The translations under genes were made by a program, and so were the position numbers. A DNA stretch of 64,000 bases, from the NCBI GenBank assembly GCA_026913215.1, contig JAPTYK010000001.1:496001-560000 (forward strand), written 5' to 3'. Positions 36,387 to 46,313 of this stretch are shown here, in pieces (position 1 is the first letter of the stretch; each line of letters opens with the position of its first letter). The notes under the pieces are model-generated. The model was not told where the DNA came from and ran no database searches. It saw only the letters and a program-made list of their open reading frames with translations. This stretch comes from Streptomyces diastatochromogenes. GTDB lineage: Bacteria > Actinomycetota > Actinomycetes > Streptomycetales > Streptomycetaceae.

Positions 36387-36869
36387 GTGCCCACCGGGAC
36401 GACCGGCGCGAGCCACGACCACGGGTTGCCCGGCCCCCACCGGACGCCCCACGCCACGGCGGCGGCGAGCGTCAGGATCTACGGCGCGCTCGGCGCCTCT
36501 CCCTCCTCGCGGTCGTCGGGGTGGTGGCCGCCGGCCAGCCGGTGAACACGTTCATGCGGGTGCGGGCCGTCCTGCTGCCCCTGGTGGCCGTGCCGGTCCA
36601 CCGGTCGGCCGTGTCCGCCTCCCGGGGATCCCGGGGATCCCGGGGATCCCGGGGGCCGTCGAGCGCGTCCGGGGCGTCTCCGTCGTCCTGCCGGTCGCGA
36701 TCGTCGGCGTCGACCTGGTCCCGGGCGTCTGCCCCGTGGTACGCCGCGATGCGGACCCTCCGCGTGCTGCCCGTGATCCGTCTCGCGTTCCTCACGCGGG
36801 GCCCCGCCCTGCGCACCGTCTTCCCCGGTGAGGCCATCGCCGTGTGCGCTTCCCGCCGCTCTCGGTTAG
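36387..36869 (+). CDS. Possible frameshifted small membrane protein
   Basis: The 689-bp stretch between DUF952 and the multicopper oxidase has no intact gene of known family. On the plus strand three hydrophobic pieces follow one another in alternating frames: a GTG at 36387 then AAASVRIYGALGA; SLLAVVGVVAAGQPVNTFMR and AVLLPLVAVPVH; then VERVRGVSVVLPVAIVGVDL and WYAAMRTLRVLPVIRLAFLT. Joined, they would make a membrane protein of about 150 residues ending near TAG at 36867-36869. This follows the indel pattern seen elsewhere in the window. A short minus-strand frame (36270-36452) overlaps it and could be the alternative. No family is recognised. Confidence 0.35.
36621..36654. repeat. 9-bp GC-rich tandem repeat
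   Basis: The unit CCCGGGGAT occurs three times in perfect tandem at 36621-36647, followed by a partial fourth copy to 36654. It is in frame as a PGI repeat in the possible membrane protein and is itself prone to slippage or misreading. Confidence 0.8.
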
Positions 36870-36951
36870 ACCTGGATCACAGGGTGTCGGCCGGCCCGCC
36901 GGAAGACACCCGGCCGGCGTCACCCGCCGTCCAGCTCACGGGAGGAAGACG

Positions 36952-38418
36952 TTGATCAACCGTCGCAGTGTGCTCGGCGGGCTCTCGCCGCCGCAGGCCT
37001 GCCGCTCCTCGCCCCCGGCGCGCTCGCCGGGGCGAGGCACACGCGGCGGAGGCCCTGCCCCGGCCGGCCCGCGCCGTGCGCAGGACCCCGTGCCGCCCGC
37101 GTTCACCACGGCCATGCCCGTCCCGCCCGTGCTCCGCCCGCTGTCCTCGACGGGCGACGTGGACCTCTACCGGCTGACCATCCGCAGGTCCACCGCCGAG
37201 ATCCTCCCGGGCACCACCACCGACGTCCTCACCTACGACGGGCACTTCCCCGGCCCCGTCATCCACGCCCGCTCCGGGCGCCGGGTCCTGATCCGCCACC
37301 ACAACGGCATCGACATGCCCGTCGCCGTCCACCTGCACGGCGCGAGCGTCCCGCCCCCCTCCGACGGCAACCCGATGGACGTCTTCGCCCCCGGCACCTC
37401 CCGGACGTACACGTACACCAACCGGCAGCCCCACGCCTCGCTCTGGTTCCACGACCACGCCCACCACATGGAGGCCGAGCACGTCTACCGCGGGCTGACC
37501 GGCACGTACCTGCTCACCGACGACCTCGAACAGCGCCTTCCGCTGCCGAAGGGCCGGTACGACGTGCCCATCACGCTCCGCGACGCCCGCTTCGACGAGC
37601 AGGGGAAGCTGGCGTACACGATGAGCGACCGCAACCGCACGACCCTCCTCGCCAACGGCAGGCCCACCCCCTACTTCCAGGTCGCCGCCCGCAAGTACCG
37701 CTTCCGCCTGCTCAACGGCTCCAACCTGCGCCTCTTCGCGCTGGGCCTGTCCGACGGCACCCCGCTCACCCAGATCGCCTCGGACGGCGGCCTGCTCGAA
37801 CGGCCCGTCGCCGTGCCCGTCCTCACGCTCTCCCCCGGCGAACGCGCCGACGTGGTGGTCGACTTCTCCCGCTATCCCGTGGGCACCCGGCTGGTCCTCA
37901 CGAACAGCGGTCCCGGCCGGCCCGAGCAGGTCGGCAAGGTGCTCCGCTTCGACGTCGTGCGCACCGCCGACGACCCCAGCAGCGTCCCCCCGGTGCTGCG
38001 CACCCTGCCGCCGGCGGGCGCCCTGCCCAAGGCCGCCGTCACCCGTGACATCACGCTCAGCATGGACGAGGACGGGCGGCCCGACCCCCGGGGATTCATC
38101 AACGGGCAGATGTACGACCCCGAGCGCGTCGACACCACCGTGGCCTTCGGCTCGTCCGAGATCTGGAGCGTCACCAACACCAACAAGCGCGTCGCGCACA
38201 ACTTCCATCTGCACCTGGTCCAGTTCCGGGTCCTCGAACGCGGCGGGCTGCCCGCCGGCCCGACGGAGGCGGGCCTGAAGGACACGGTCCGGGTGATGCC
38301 GGGCGAGACGGTGAAGCTGCACGTGACGTTCGACGGCTTCCGGGGCGACTACGTCTACCACTGCCACATGCTCGACCACTCGGCCATGGGCATGATGGCC
38401 ACCTTCCGGGTCCGCTGA
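36952..38418 (+). CDS. Tat-exported multicopper oxidase
   Basis: A TTG at 36952 follows GGAGGAAGAC and gives about 488 residues. The leader contains twin arginines (MINRRSVLGG); two base changes near 36985 and 37060 obscure its hydrophobic part. The mature protein has three cupredoxin domains with all copper sites: VAVHLHGASVPPPSDGNPMD, WFHDHAHHMEAEHVYRGLTG, HNFHLHLVQFRVLERGG and YHCHMLDHSAMGMMATFRVR, giving the type 1 Cys, His and Met ligands. It resembles CotA/phenoxazinone-synthase-like oxidases, which oxidise phenols or metals with four-electron reduction of oxygen. The enzyme would act outside the membrane. No copper chaperone gene is adjacent. Confidence 0.88.
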   Translation: MINRRSVLGGLSPPQACRSSPPARSPGRGTRGGGPAPAGPRRAQDPVPPAFTTAMPVPPVLRPLSSTGDVDLYRLTIRRSTAEILPGTTTDVLTYDGHFPGPVIHARSGRRVLIRHHNGIDMPVAVHLHGASVPPPSDGNPMDVFAPGTSRTYTYTNRQPHASLWFHDHAHHMEAEHVYRGLTGTYLLTDDLEQRLPLPKGRYDVPITLRDARFDEQGKLAYTMSDRNRTTLLANGRPTPYFQVAARKYRFRLLNGSNLRLFALGLSDGTPLTQIASDGGLLERPVAVPVLTLSPGERADVVVDFSRYPVGTRLVLTNSGPGRPEQVGKVLRFDVVRTADDPSSVPPVLRTLPPAGALPKAAVTRDITLSMDEDGRPDPRGFINGQMYDPERVDTTVAFGSSEIWSVTNTNKRVAHNFHLHLVQFRVLERGGLPAGPTEAGLKDTVRVMPGETVKLHVTFDGFRGDYVYHCHMLDHSAMGMMATFRVR

Positions 38419-38511
38419 GCGGCTCCCCGCCGGGCTCGCGGGGCCCCTGTGACGGAGGGAGACTGAAGGGGTAGCGCGGCCGGTAGGCAGGGGTGCCCCG
38501 AAGGAGTGGCC

Positions 38512-39910
38512 ATGGGCGGCACGGCGGTGGAGACCCTGCGCGAGCTGCTGCGCGGCGAGGTGATCGGCCCGCAGGACCCCGGGTACGACGGGGCCCGGGA
38601 GATCTACAACGGGATGATCGACCGGCGGCCGGCCGTCATCGCGCGGTGCGCCGACACCACGGACGTACGGGCGGCGGTGCGGTACGCCCGCGAGCGGCAC
38701 GGACCTGGCGGTCGCGGCGGCGGGCACAGCGGCGCCGGCCTGTGCCTGGTCGACGGCTCGCTGATGATCGACCTGTCGGGCCTGCGGTGGGTGCGGGTGG
38801 ACCCGGCGGCGCGGACCGCCCTCGTGGGCGGCGGCAGCCAGCTCGGCGACCTGGACCACGAGGCGCACGGCTTCGGGCTCGCGACCCCGCCGGGATCATG
38901 TCCACGACCGGCGTCGGCGGGCTGACCCTGGGCGGCGGACACGGCCACCTGACCCGTGCGTACGGGCTGACCATCGACAACCTCCTCGCGGCGGACGTGG
39001 TCCTCGCGGACGGCTCGGTCGTCACCGCGTCGGCGGAGGAACACCCCGACCTGTTCTGGGCGTTGCGCGGCGGCGGCGGAAACTTCGGCGTGGTGACCTC
39101 CTTCACGTACGCCCTGCATCCGGTGGACACCGTCGGCCTCGGCGTCACCCTGTGGGAGCCGGAGCACATCGGGGCGGTGCTGCGCTGGTACCGGGAGTTC
39201 CTGCCGGCGGCCCCGGACGAGCTGAACGGCTTCTTCGCCACGCTGACGGTCGCCCCGGACCGCCCTTCCCGGAGGAGATCCACCACAGGAAGATGTGCGG
39301 CGTGGTGTGGTGCAGCACGGGCCCGACGGACGAGGACGACCTCGCGAAGACGTTCGCCGCCGTCGCCGACCCCGCCCCGCCGGCCTTCCACTTCGCGACG
39401 CCGATCCCGTACCCGGCGCTCCAGGCGATGTTCGACGGGCTGATCCCGAAGGGCCTCCAGTGGTACTGGCGCGGCGACTTCTTCGACCGGATCACGGAGG
39501 ACGCGATCGACGTGCACCGCACGTTCCTGGAGAACGCCCCCACCGAGCTGTCGACGATGCACCTCTACCCCGTCGACGCCGCGGCCCACCGCACGGGCCC
39601 GATGGACACGGCCTGGGCCTACCGGGACGCCGTCTGGTCCGGCGTGATCGGCGGCATCAGCCCCGAACCGTCCGAGGCCGAGGCGATCCGCACCTGGGCG
39701 GTGGACTACTGGGAGGCCCTGCACCCGCACTCGATGGGCGCCGGATACGTCAACTTCCTGGGCGCGGACGAGAGCCGGGACCGGGTCCGGGCCACGTACC
39801 GCGGGCACTACGACCGGCTGGCCGAGGTGAAGCGGACGTACGACCCGGACAACGTCTTCCGCCACAACCAGAACATCGCCCCGGCACGGGAAGGGGCGGA
39901 CAGGCCCTAG
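38512..39910 (+). CDS. BBE-type FAD-binding oxidoreductase (frameshifted)
   Basis: The ATG at 38512 follows AAGGAG. The protein, about 467 residues, begins MGGTAVETLRELLRGEVIGP. The FAD domain has ARCADTTDVRAAVRYARERH, the His-flavin motif RGGGHSGAG, GVGGLTLGGGHGHLTRAYGL, and GGGGNFGVVTSFTYALHPVD. The site where bicovalent members have Cys is Thr here (STTGVGG), so the flavin is probably held by His alone. The C-terminal BBE segment ends NFLGADESRDRVRATYRGHY, RTYDPDNVFRHNQNIAP. Base changes near 38703, 38897 and 39268 break it. No signal peptide is present, so it is cytosolic. Substrate unknown. Confidence 0.85.
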
Positions 39911-39982
39911 GACCGCCCCCGCCCGGTTCGCGGGCGACGGCCGGCGGCCGTACCGTCGTCCCGTGACCGAGGAGGTCTTCCG

Positions 39983-40544
39983 ATGCGCAGCGTGACCTAC
40001 TCCATGGGCGTCTCCCTGGACGGCTACGTCGTCGGGCCGGACGGCGGCTTCGACTGGACGGCGCCCGACGAGGAGGTCTTCCGCTTCTGGATCGACGAGA
40101 TCCGGGACGTCGGCGTCCACCTGATGGGGCGGCGGCTCTACGAGACGATGCTGTACTGGGAGACCGCCGAGCAGGACCCCGCGCTCGACGCGTCCTCGCG
40201 CGAGTGGACCGCGCTCTGGAAGCCGCTCCCCAGGTGGTCTTCTCCACCACCCTGTCGGCGGTGGAGGGCCACGCCCGCCTAGCCTCCGGCGGCCTGGCGG
40301 AGGAGATCGAGCGGCTGCGGGCCGAGCCGGGCGACGGCGACATCGCGATCGGCGGCGCCACGCTCGCCGCCGAGGCGGCCGCGGCGGGGCTGATCGACGA
40401 GTACCGGGCCATGGTCCACCCGGTCCTCGTGGGCGGCGGCACGCCGTTCTTCCCCGTGAGGAGCGCCGGGTGGACCTCGAACTCGTCGGGACCCGCACCT
40501 TCGGTTCGGGCGTCGTCCTCCTCCGCCACCGCGTGGTGCGCTAG
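39983..40544 (+). CDS. Dihydrofolate reductase-like (RibD C-terminal family) protein, frameshifted
   Basis: The ATG at 39983 follows GAGGAGGTCTTCCG. The product, about 187 residues, reads MRSVTYSMGVSLDGYVVGPD, HLMGRRLYETMLYWETAEQD, then VVFSTTLSAVEGHARLASGG, DIAIGGATLAAEAAAAGLID and YRAMVHPVLVGGGTPFFP. These are features of the RibD C-terminal/dihydrofolate-reductase-like family of NADPH-dependent reductases. Base losses near 40230 and 40460 split it; the repaired end is RTFGSGVVLLRHRVVR with TAG at 40542-40544. The substrate is not predictable. A related but distinct paralogue is encoded at 60816-61370. Confidence 0.85.
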
Positions 40545-40563
40545 CGCCGCCGGACTCCCCCGC

Positions 40564-41350
40564 TCAGCCCAGCTTGCGGCCGACGCCCGCGTACATCGCG
40601 ACGTCCGGCGCCTGCCTCTCCGGCCGCCACGCGGAGCAGGACACCACTCCGGGGTCGAGCAGTTCGAGCCCGTCGAAGTAGCGCGCGATCGCGGCGGGGT
40701 GCGCTGGGTGAGCTTCGGCGTGCCGTGCTCGTTCCAGAACGCCACGGCGGCGTCGACGTCCGGCATGTCGGGGTGGGTGACGGTGTGGGACAGGACGAGG
40801 TGGCTGCCGGGCGCGAGGGCGTCCATGAGCCGGCGGACGACCGCGTACGACTCCTCGTCGTCCTCGACGAAGATGACGACGCCGAGCAGCATCAGCGCGA
40901 CCGGCCGCGAGAGGTCCAGGGTCTTCGCGGCGGCGGCCAGGATCGTGTCGACGTCCCGGAGGTCGGCGTCCAGGTAGTCCGTCCGCCCCTCGGGCGTCCC
41001 GACCAGCAGGGCGCGGGCGTGCGCGAGGACGAGCGGGTCGTTGTCCACGTACACGACGCGCGCGTCGGGGCGACGCGCTGGGCGACCTCGTGCGTGTTGT
41101 CGGCGCTCGGCAGCCCCGTCCCGATGTCCAGGAACTGCCGGATGCCCTCCCGCTCGGCCAGGTGCCGCACCGCCCGTCCCAGGAACAGCCGGTCCGCCTT
41201 CGCGTACTCCCCGATCCCGGGATGCAGCTCTCTGATCTGGTCCCCGGCCGCCCGGTCCACGGGGTAGTTGTCCTTGCCGCCGGTCCAGTAGTTCCATATC
41301 CGGGCGGTGTGCGGCCGGGACGTGTCGATACGCGATTCGATGTCGGTCAC
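40564..41350 (-). CDS. DUF574 SAM-dependent methyltransferase (frameshifted)
   Basis: The GTG at 41350 begins MTDIESRIDTSRPHTARIWN and the stop is at 40564, about 262 residues. YWTGGKDNYPVDRAAGDQIR, LGRAVRHLAEREGIRQFLDI, GTGLPSADNTHEVAQRV, VVYVDNDPLVLAHARALL and DVDTILAAAAKTLDLSRPVA are the landmarks of the streptomycete DUF574 (PF04672) methyltransferase-like family. The SAM-binding acidic motif is present (FLDIGTGLPS), but no substrate has been firmly assigned in this family. Base losses lie near 41067 and 40702. It is convergent with the DHFR-like gene and divergent from the polyketide cluster. Confidence 0.87.
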
Positions 41351-41692
41351 GCCCCCAACGTAACGCAGTGCGGCGGCAACTCCCTTATGCGCACGGCGCA
41401 TTGCCCCTCATTGTTCACCTTGTCCTCTCGCCCGTGCCGGGAAATATGGCGCGGCCCGGGACCATTTCCCACGTTTTCGCTGCTCCGGGCGGCGGCGGGC
41501 CGGGAATGAGGTCGCGCGCATTCCGCCATTCGGAATCGTTCGGAGCTCTGAATTCCGCACGGTAATTCTCCAGCGGGCCTCCGTTTCGCCTCCAGTCCCC
41601 CGCTACCACCACCGGGCATCGTCGCTGCCGCACCCAGCACCCATTCCCGTCCGCGGCTGTCCGCCGCGAATCCCGACTGCCAAGGAGGCGCC
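41351..41692. promoter_or_regulatory. Intergenic region ahead of polyketide cluster
   Basis: This 342-bp stretch has no gene and is less GC-rich than its surroundings. It separates the divergent DUF574 methyltransferase gene from the first polyketide gene, so it should hold the promoter of the whole operon. TTCGGA is directly repeated at 41529-41534 and 41539-41544, a ten-base period that might be an activator site. A good ribosome-binding site (AAGGAGG at 41682-41688) precedes the ATG at 41693. No clear -10 or -35 was identified. Confidence 0.6.
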
Positions 41693-43172
41693 ATGGACGC
41701 TCCGGTGATCATCGTCGGCGCGGGCCCCGCGGGGCTCGTGCTGGCCGCGGAACTGCGCCTCGGCGGTGTCGAGGTCCTCGTCCTGGACCGGCTGGAGAAG
41801 CCCTCGGAGGAGTCGCGGAGCCTGGGCTTCACCGCCCGTGCGGTGGAGCTGTTCGACCAGCGCGGGCTGCTGCCCCGCTTCGGCGAGCTGGGGATCAGCG
41901 CCCGGGGGCACTTCGGCGGGCTGCCGCTGGACTACAGCGTCCTGCTCGACGCCCACTTCGGGGCGCGGGCCGTCCTGCAGGCGGTCACCGAGCGGGCGCT
42001 CGGCGACTGGGCGGCGGAGCTCGGCGCCGACGTCCGGCGCGGCTGGACCGTGGTCGGCCTGCACGACGAAGGCGACGGCGTGCGGGTCGAGGCCGAGACC
42101 CCGACGGGCCGCGCACGCTGCGCTGCCGCTACCTGGTCGGCTGCGACGGCGGGCACAGCTTCGTGCGCCGCGCCGCCGGGTTCGAGTTCCCCGGGACGCC
42201 GTCGACCCGCGAGATGTTCGTCGCCGACATCGGCGGATGCGCGCTCCGGCCGCGTCCGATCGGCGAACGGCTGCCGTCCGGCATGGTGATGGCCACGCCG
42301 ATCGGCGACGACGTCGACCGCGTCATCGTCGTCGAGCACGGCGTACGGCCCCGGCGGCGGACCGAGCCCCCGGAGTTCGCCGAGGTGGCGGACGCCTGGA
42401 AGCGCCTGACCGGGGAGGACATCCACGGCGGCACCGCCCACTGGATCAGCTCCTTCGGCGACGCGACGCGCCAGGTCACCGAGTACCGCCGGGGTTCCGT
42501 GCTGCTGGCCGGCGACGCCGCCCACACCCATCTCCCGGTGGGCGGGCAGGGTTGAGCGTCGGCGTGCAGGACGCCGTCAACCTCGGCTGGAAGCTCGCCG
42601 CCACCGTGCGCGGCACCGCCGCCCCGAACTGCTCGACTCGTACCACGCCGAACGCCACCCCGTCGGCGCCCGGCTGCTGCTCAACACGCTGGCCCAGGGC
42701 GTGCTGTTCCTGAGCGGCGCCGAGGTCGAGCCGCTGCGCGAGGTGTTCGCGGACCTGATGGAGCTTCCCGAGGTCCGCCGCCACCTGGCCGGGATGGTCA
42801 GCGGCCTCGACATCCGCTACGACGTCGGCCCCGGCACGCACCCGCTGCTCGGCGCCCGCGTCCCCGGCGGGAGCTGCTCGGACCGGACGGGCCGACGACC
42901 ACCACCACCGCGCTGCGGACCGGCCGCGGAGCGCTCCTCGACCTGGCGGACGACCCGGAGCTGCGCCGCGCCGCCGAACCCTGGGCCGACCTGGTCGACG
43001 TGGTGACGGCGACCCGCGGCAGCTCCCCGAGGGCTGTCCGCTGGCCGGGACGTCGGCCGTGCTGCTGCGGCCCGACGGTCACGTCGCCTGGACGGACCCC
43101 GGATGCGGACCGCTGCCCGACGCGCTGGCCCGCTGGTTCGGGACGAGACGTTTCGCCGCCTCCCATCAGTAA
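41693..43172 (+). CDS. Angucycline-type FAD hydroxylase, PgaE/UrdE-like (frameshifted)
   Basis: The ATG at 41693 leads to TAA at 43170-43172, about 493 residues after repair. It has the class A flavoprotein motifs VIIVGAGPAGLVLAAELRLG, YLVGCDGGHSFVRRAAGFEF and VLLAGDAAHTHLPVGGQG. Many stretches match angucycline hydroxylases of the PgaE/UrdE/JadH group: LGFTARAVELFDQRGLLPRF, GHFGGLPLDYSVLLDAHF, WKRLTGEDIHGGTAHWISSF, DATRQVTEYRRGSVLLAGDA, RHLAGMVSGLDIRYDVGPGT and RPDGHVAWTDPG. Those enzymes hydroxylate C-12 and neighbouring positions of the angucyclic core with NADPH. Base losses occur near 42117, 42553, 42625, 42870 and 43018. It is the first gene of the cluster and is followed by the cyclase. 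Confidence 0.9.
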
Positions 43173-43196
43173 TCGCATGCGAATGAGGAGAGATCG

Positions 43197-43523
43197 ATGC
43201 ACAGCACCTTGATCGTCGCCCGTATGGACCCGTCGTCGCAGGCCGAGGTCTCCCGCATCTTCGGGGAGTTCGACACCACCGAGATGCCGGGGCTCATGGG
43301 CACCCGCCGCCGTCAGCTGTTCAGCTACCGCGGCCTCTACTTCCACCTCCAGGACTTCGACTCCGACGCCGGCGGCGCGGCCATCGAGGAGGCCAAGAGC
43401 CACCCGCTGTTCGTGAACGTCAGCGAGGACCTGAAGCCGTTCATCGAGGCCTACGACCCGGCCACCTGGCGGTCGCCCGCCGACGCGATGGCGCAGCGCT
43501 TCTACCACTGGACCGCCCGATGA
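43197..43523 (+). CDS. TcmI-family polyketide cyclase
   Basis: An intact 108-residue protein starts at ATG 43197 after [68 protein letters not shown] and [18 protein letters not shown] identify the TcmI-like cyclases, which close the late rings of aromatic polyketides. In angucycline clusters the equivalent gene (UrdF/JadI type) lies just before the ketosynthases, as here, and sets the angular fold. The stop overlaps the KS-alpha start by ATGA, so the two are translationally coupled. Confidence 0.92.
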   Translation: MHSTLIVARMDPSSQAEVSRIFGEFDTTEMPGLMGTRRRQLFSYRGLYFHLQDFDSDAGGAAIEEAKSHPLFVNVSEDLKPFIEAYDPATWRSPADAMAQRFYHWTAR

Positions 43524-44778
43524 GCGAGCGGCGGGTCGTCATCACCGGCATCGGGGTCATCGCGCCCGGCGGGATCGGCACCAAGGCCTTCTGGAGCCTG
43601 CTGAGCGAGGGCCGCACCGCGACCCGCGAGATCACCCTCTTCGACGCGAGCGCGTTCCGGTCCCGGGTGGCGGCGGAGGCCGACTTCGACCCGGAGGAGC
43701 ACGGGCTGACCCCGCAGGAGATCCGGCGGATGGACCGGGCGGAGCAGTTCGCCGTCGTCACGGCGGCGGAGGCGATGGCCGACAGCGGTCTGGAGCCGGA
43801 GGACCTGGATCCGTACCGGACGGGTGTCACCGTCGGCAGCGCGGTGGGCGCCACCATGTCGCTGGACCGCGAGTACCGGGTCGTCAGCGACGGCGGCCGG
43901 CTGGAGGCCGTCGACCACGAGTACGCGGTGCCCCATCTGTACGACTACTTCGTGCCCAGCTCCTTCGCGGTCGAGGTGGCCCGTCTGGTGGGCGCCGAGG
44001 GGCCGGCCGCGGTCGTCTCCACCGGCTGCACCTCCGGTCTCGACTCCGTGGGCCATGCCGCCGGGCTGATCCGCGAGGGCAGCGCGGACGTGATGATCGC
44101 GGGCGCCGCGGAGGCGCCGATCTCCCCGATCACCGTGGCCTGCTTCGACGCGATCCGGGCCACCACGCCCCGCAACGACGACCCGGAGCACGCCTCCCGG
44201 CCGTTCGACCGCAGCCGCAACGGCTTCGTCCTCGGCGAGGGCGCGGCGATGCTGGTCCTGGAGGAGTACGAGCACGCCAAGCGGCGCGGCGCCCACATCC
44301 ACGCGGAGATCAAGGGCTTCGCCACCCGGTGCAACGCCTTCCACATGACCGGTCTGAAGGCCGACGGACTGGAGATGGCGCAGGCCATCACCGGCGCCAT
44401 GGAGGAGGCGGGGATCGAGCCGGAGGCCATCGGCTACATCAACGCGCACGGCTCGGGCACCCCGCAGAACGACCGCCACGAGACCGCGGCCTTCAAGCTC
44501 GCCCTGGGCGAGCACGCCCACCGGACCCCGGTGAGCTCCATCAAGTCGATGATCGGGCACTCGCTCGGCGCGATCGGCTCCCTGGAGATCGCGGCCACCG
44601 TCCTGGCCATCGAGAACGACCTGGTCCCGCCCACCGCGAACCTGCGGGAGGCCGACCCCGACTGCGACCTCGACTACGTGCCCCTGGAGGCCAGGCCGCA
44701 CCGGATCGACACCGCGCTGACGGTCGGCAGCGGCTTCGGCGGCTTCCAGAGCGCGATGATCCTCGGGAGGTGTCATGA
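43520..44778 (+). CDS. Type II PKS ketosynthase alpha
   Basis: The ATG at 43520 ([20 protein letters not shown]) gives about 419 residues. The active-site Cys 170 lies in [16 protein letters not shown], and the His pair in [14 protein letters not shown] and [16 protein letters not shown]. Other landmarks are [20 protein letters not shown] and [20 protein letters not shown]. Together with KS-beta it condenses acetyl and malonyl units into the poly-beta-ketone. One base loss near 44763 displaces only the last residues; the true stop is then TGA at 44776-44778, which overlaps the KS-beta ATG. Close to the UrdA/JadA/LanA ketosynthases in length and order. Confidence 0.95.
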
Positions 44779-46011
44779 ACGGCTCCGTCGTCGTCACCGG
44801 CATCGGTGTCACCGCGCCGAACGGCCTCGGCATGGAGGACTACTGGCAGGCGACGCTGGCCGGAAGAGCGGCATCTCCGAGATCACCCGGTTCGACGCCG
44901 AGCGCTACCCGGCCGGGCTCGCCGGGGAGGTGCCGGGCTTCGTCGCCGAGGACCACCTGCCGAGCCGGCTGATCCCGCAGACCGACCACATGACGCGGCT
45001 GGCCCTGGTCGCCGCCGACTGGGCGCTGGCGGACGCCGGCGTGGTGCCGGAGGACTGGGAGTCCTTCGACATGGGCGTGGTGACGGCCAGTTCCGCCGGC
45101 GGCTACGAGTTCGGCGAGCGCGAGCTGCGGAACCTGTGGGGCCAGGGCGGCGGCTATGTGAGCGCCTACCAGTCCTTCGCCTGGTTCTACGCGGTGAACA
45201 CCGGCCAGATCTCGATCCGCAACGGGATGCGCGGGCCGTCCGGCGTGCTGGTGGCCGACCAGGCCGGCGGCCTCGACGCGCTCGCCCAGGCGCGCCGCCA
45301 GATCCGCAACGGCTCCCGGCTCGTCCTCGCGGGCGGCGTCGACGGGTCGATCTGCTCCTGGGGCCACGTGGCACGGCTGGCCGACGGCTCCTGAGCACCG
45401 TCGCCGACCGGGACCGGGCCTATCTGCCCTTCGACGCCGCCGCGTCCGGGCACGTCCCGGGCGAGGGGCGCGCTGCTGGTGATGGAGCCGGCGGCCGCGC
45501 CCGCGCCCGTGGCGCCCGCGCGTACGGCGAGATCGCCGGCTGCGCGTCGACGTTCGACCCGAAGCCCGGCAGCGGGCGCCCGCCGGGCCTGGAGCGGGCC
45601 GTCCGGCTCGCCCTGGAGGACGCCGGCATCGCCCCCGGCGCGGTCGACGTGGTCTTCGCGGACGCCGCCGCCGAGCCGGAGGCGGACCGCGTCGAGGCCG
45701 ACGCCCTGCGCGCCGTGTTCGGACCGGGCGCCGTCCCGGTCACCGCTCCCAAGACCATGACCGGACGGCTGCTGTCCGGCGCGGCACCACTCGACGTGGC
45801 GTCGGCGCTGCTGTCCGTCCGGGACGGGCTGATCCCGCCCACCGTCAACGTCGCGCCTCTCGCGGGCTACGGCCTCGACCTGGTGTGCGACGAACCGCGG
45901 GAGGCCCCCGTCCGGACCGCTCTCGTACTGGCGCGTGGACACGGCGGCTTCAACTCCGCCGCGGTCGTCCGCGCCGTCGACCCGTCAACAGCATCTGGAG
46001 ATTCACGATGA
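44775..46011 (+). CDS. Type II PKS ketosynthase beta (chain length factor), frameshifted
   Basis: The ATG at 44775 begins [20 protein letters not shown]; the stop at 46009-46011 overlaps the ACP start, about 413 residues. The usual Cys is replaced by Gln (about residue 163) in [18 protein letters not shown], the mark of a chain length factor. [40 protein letters not shown] and [20 protein letters not shown] are conserved. It pairs with KS-alpha and fixes the chain length; a decaketide is expected for the angucycline type, but residue-level assignment was not done. Base losses occur near 44863, 45390 and 45467. Confidence 0.93.
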
Positions 46012-46277
46012 GCAGCAACGAGTTCACCCTGGACGACATCCGCGGCATCCTGCGCCAGTCCGCCGGCGAGCCGGAGAACCTCCCGCTCGACGGCGACATC
46101 GCCGAGCGCACCTTCGAGGAGATCGGCTACGACTCGCTGGCCCGCCTGGAGGCCTGCGGCCGCATCGAGCGCGAGTACGGCGTGAGCCTCGACGCGGAGC
46201 TGATCCAGGGCACCTCGACCCCCGCGTACCTGATCGCGGCCGTCAACGCCCAGCTCGTCGCGCAGCTCGCGTCCTGA
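46008..46277 (+). CDS. Type II PKS acyl carrier protein
   Basis: The ATG at 46008 overlaps KS-beta and encodes an intact 89-residue carrier protein. [20 protein letters not shown] leads to the phosphopantetheine site GYDSLARLEACGRIEREYGV with Ser 43 as attachment residue. The final helix is TPAYLIAAVNAQLVAQL. It carries the growing polyketide between KS-alpha/beta, the ketoreductase and the aromatase. No phosphopantetheinyl transferase gene is in the window, so activation must come from elsewhere in the genome. Confidence 0.95.
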   Translation: MSSNEFTLDDIRGILRQSAGEPENLPLDGDIAERTFEEIGYDSLARLEACGRIEREYGVSLDAELIQGTSTPAYLIAAVNAQLVAQLAS

Positions 46278-46313
46278 GCCCGGCCCGACCCCACCAGCGA
46301 AAAGGAGAACGAC

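Noticed and set aside
36270..36452. Small minus-strand peptide gene ending in LACPNKD
   Set aside because: No ribosome-binding site or homology is evident, and it overlaps the more coherent plus-strand membrane-protein pieces. Kept only as an alternative.
38512..39910. Bicovalent flavin oxidase belonging to the polyketide cluster
   Set aside because: The Cys attachment site is Thr, there is no Tat leader, and two unrelated genes plus a divergent promoter separate it from the cluster.
41529..41544. SARP binding site
   Set aside because: The TTCGGA repeat has a ten-base period rather than the usual eleven, and no SARP gene is nearby.
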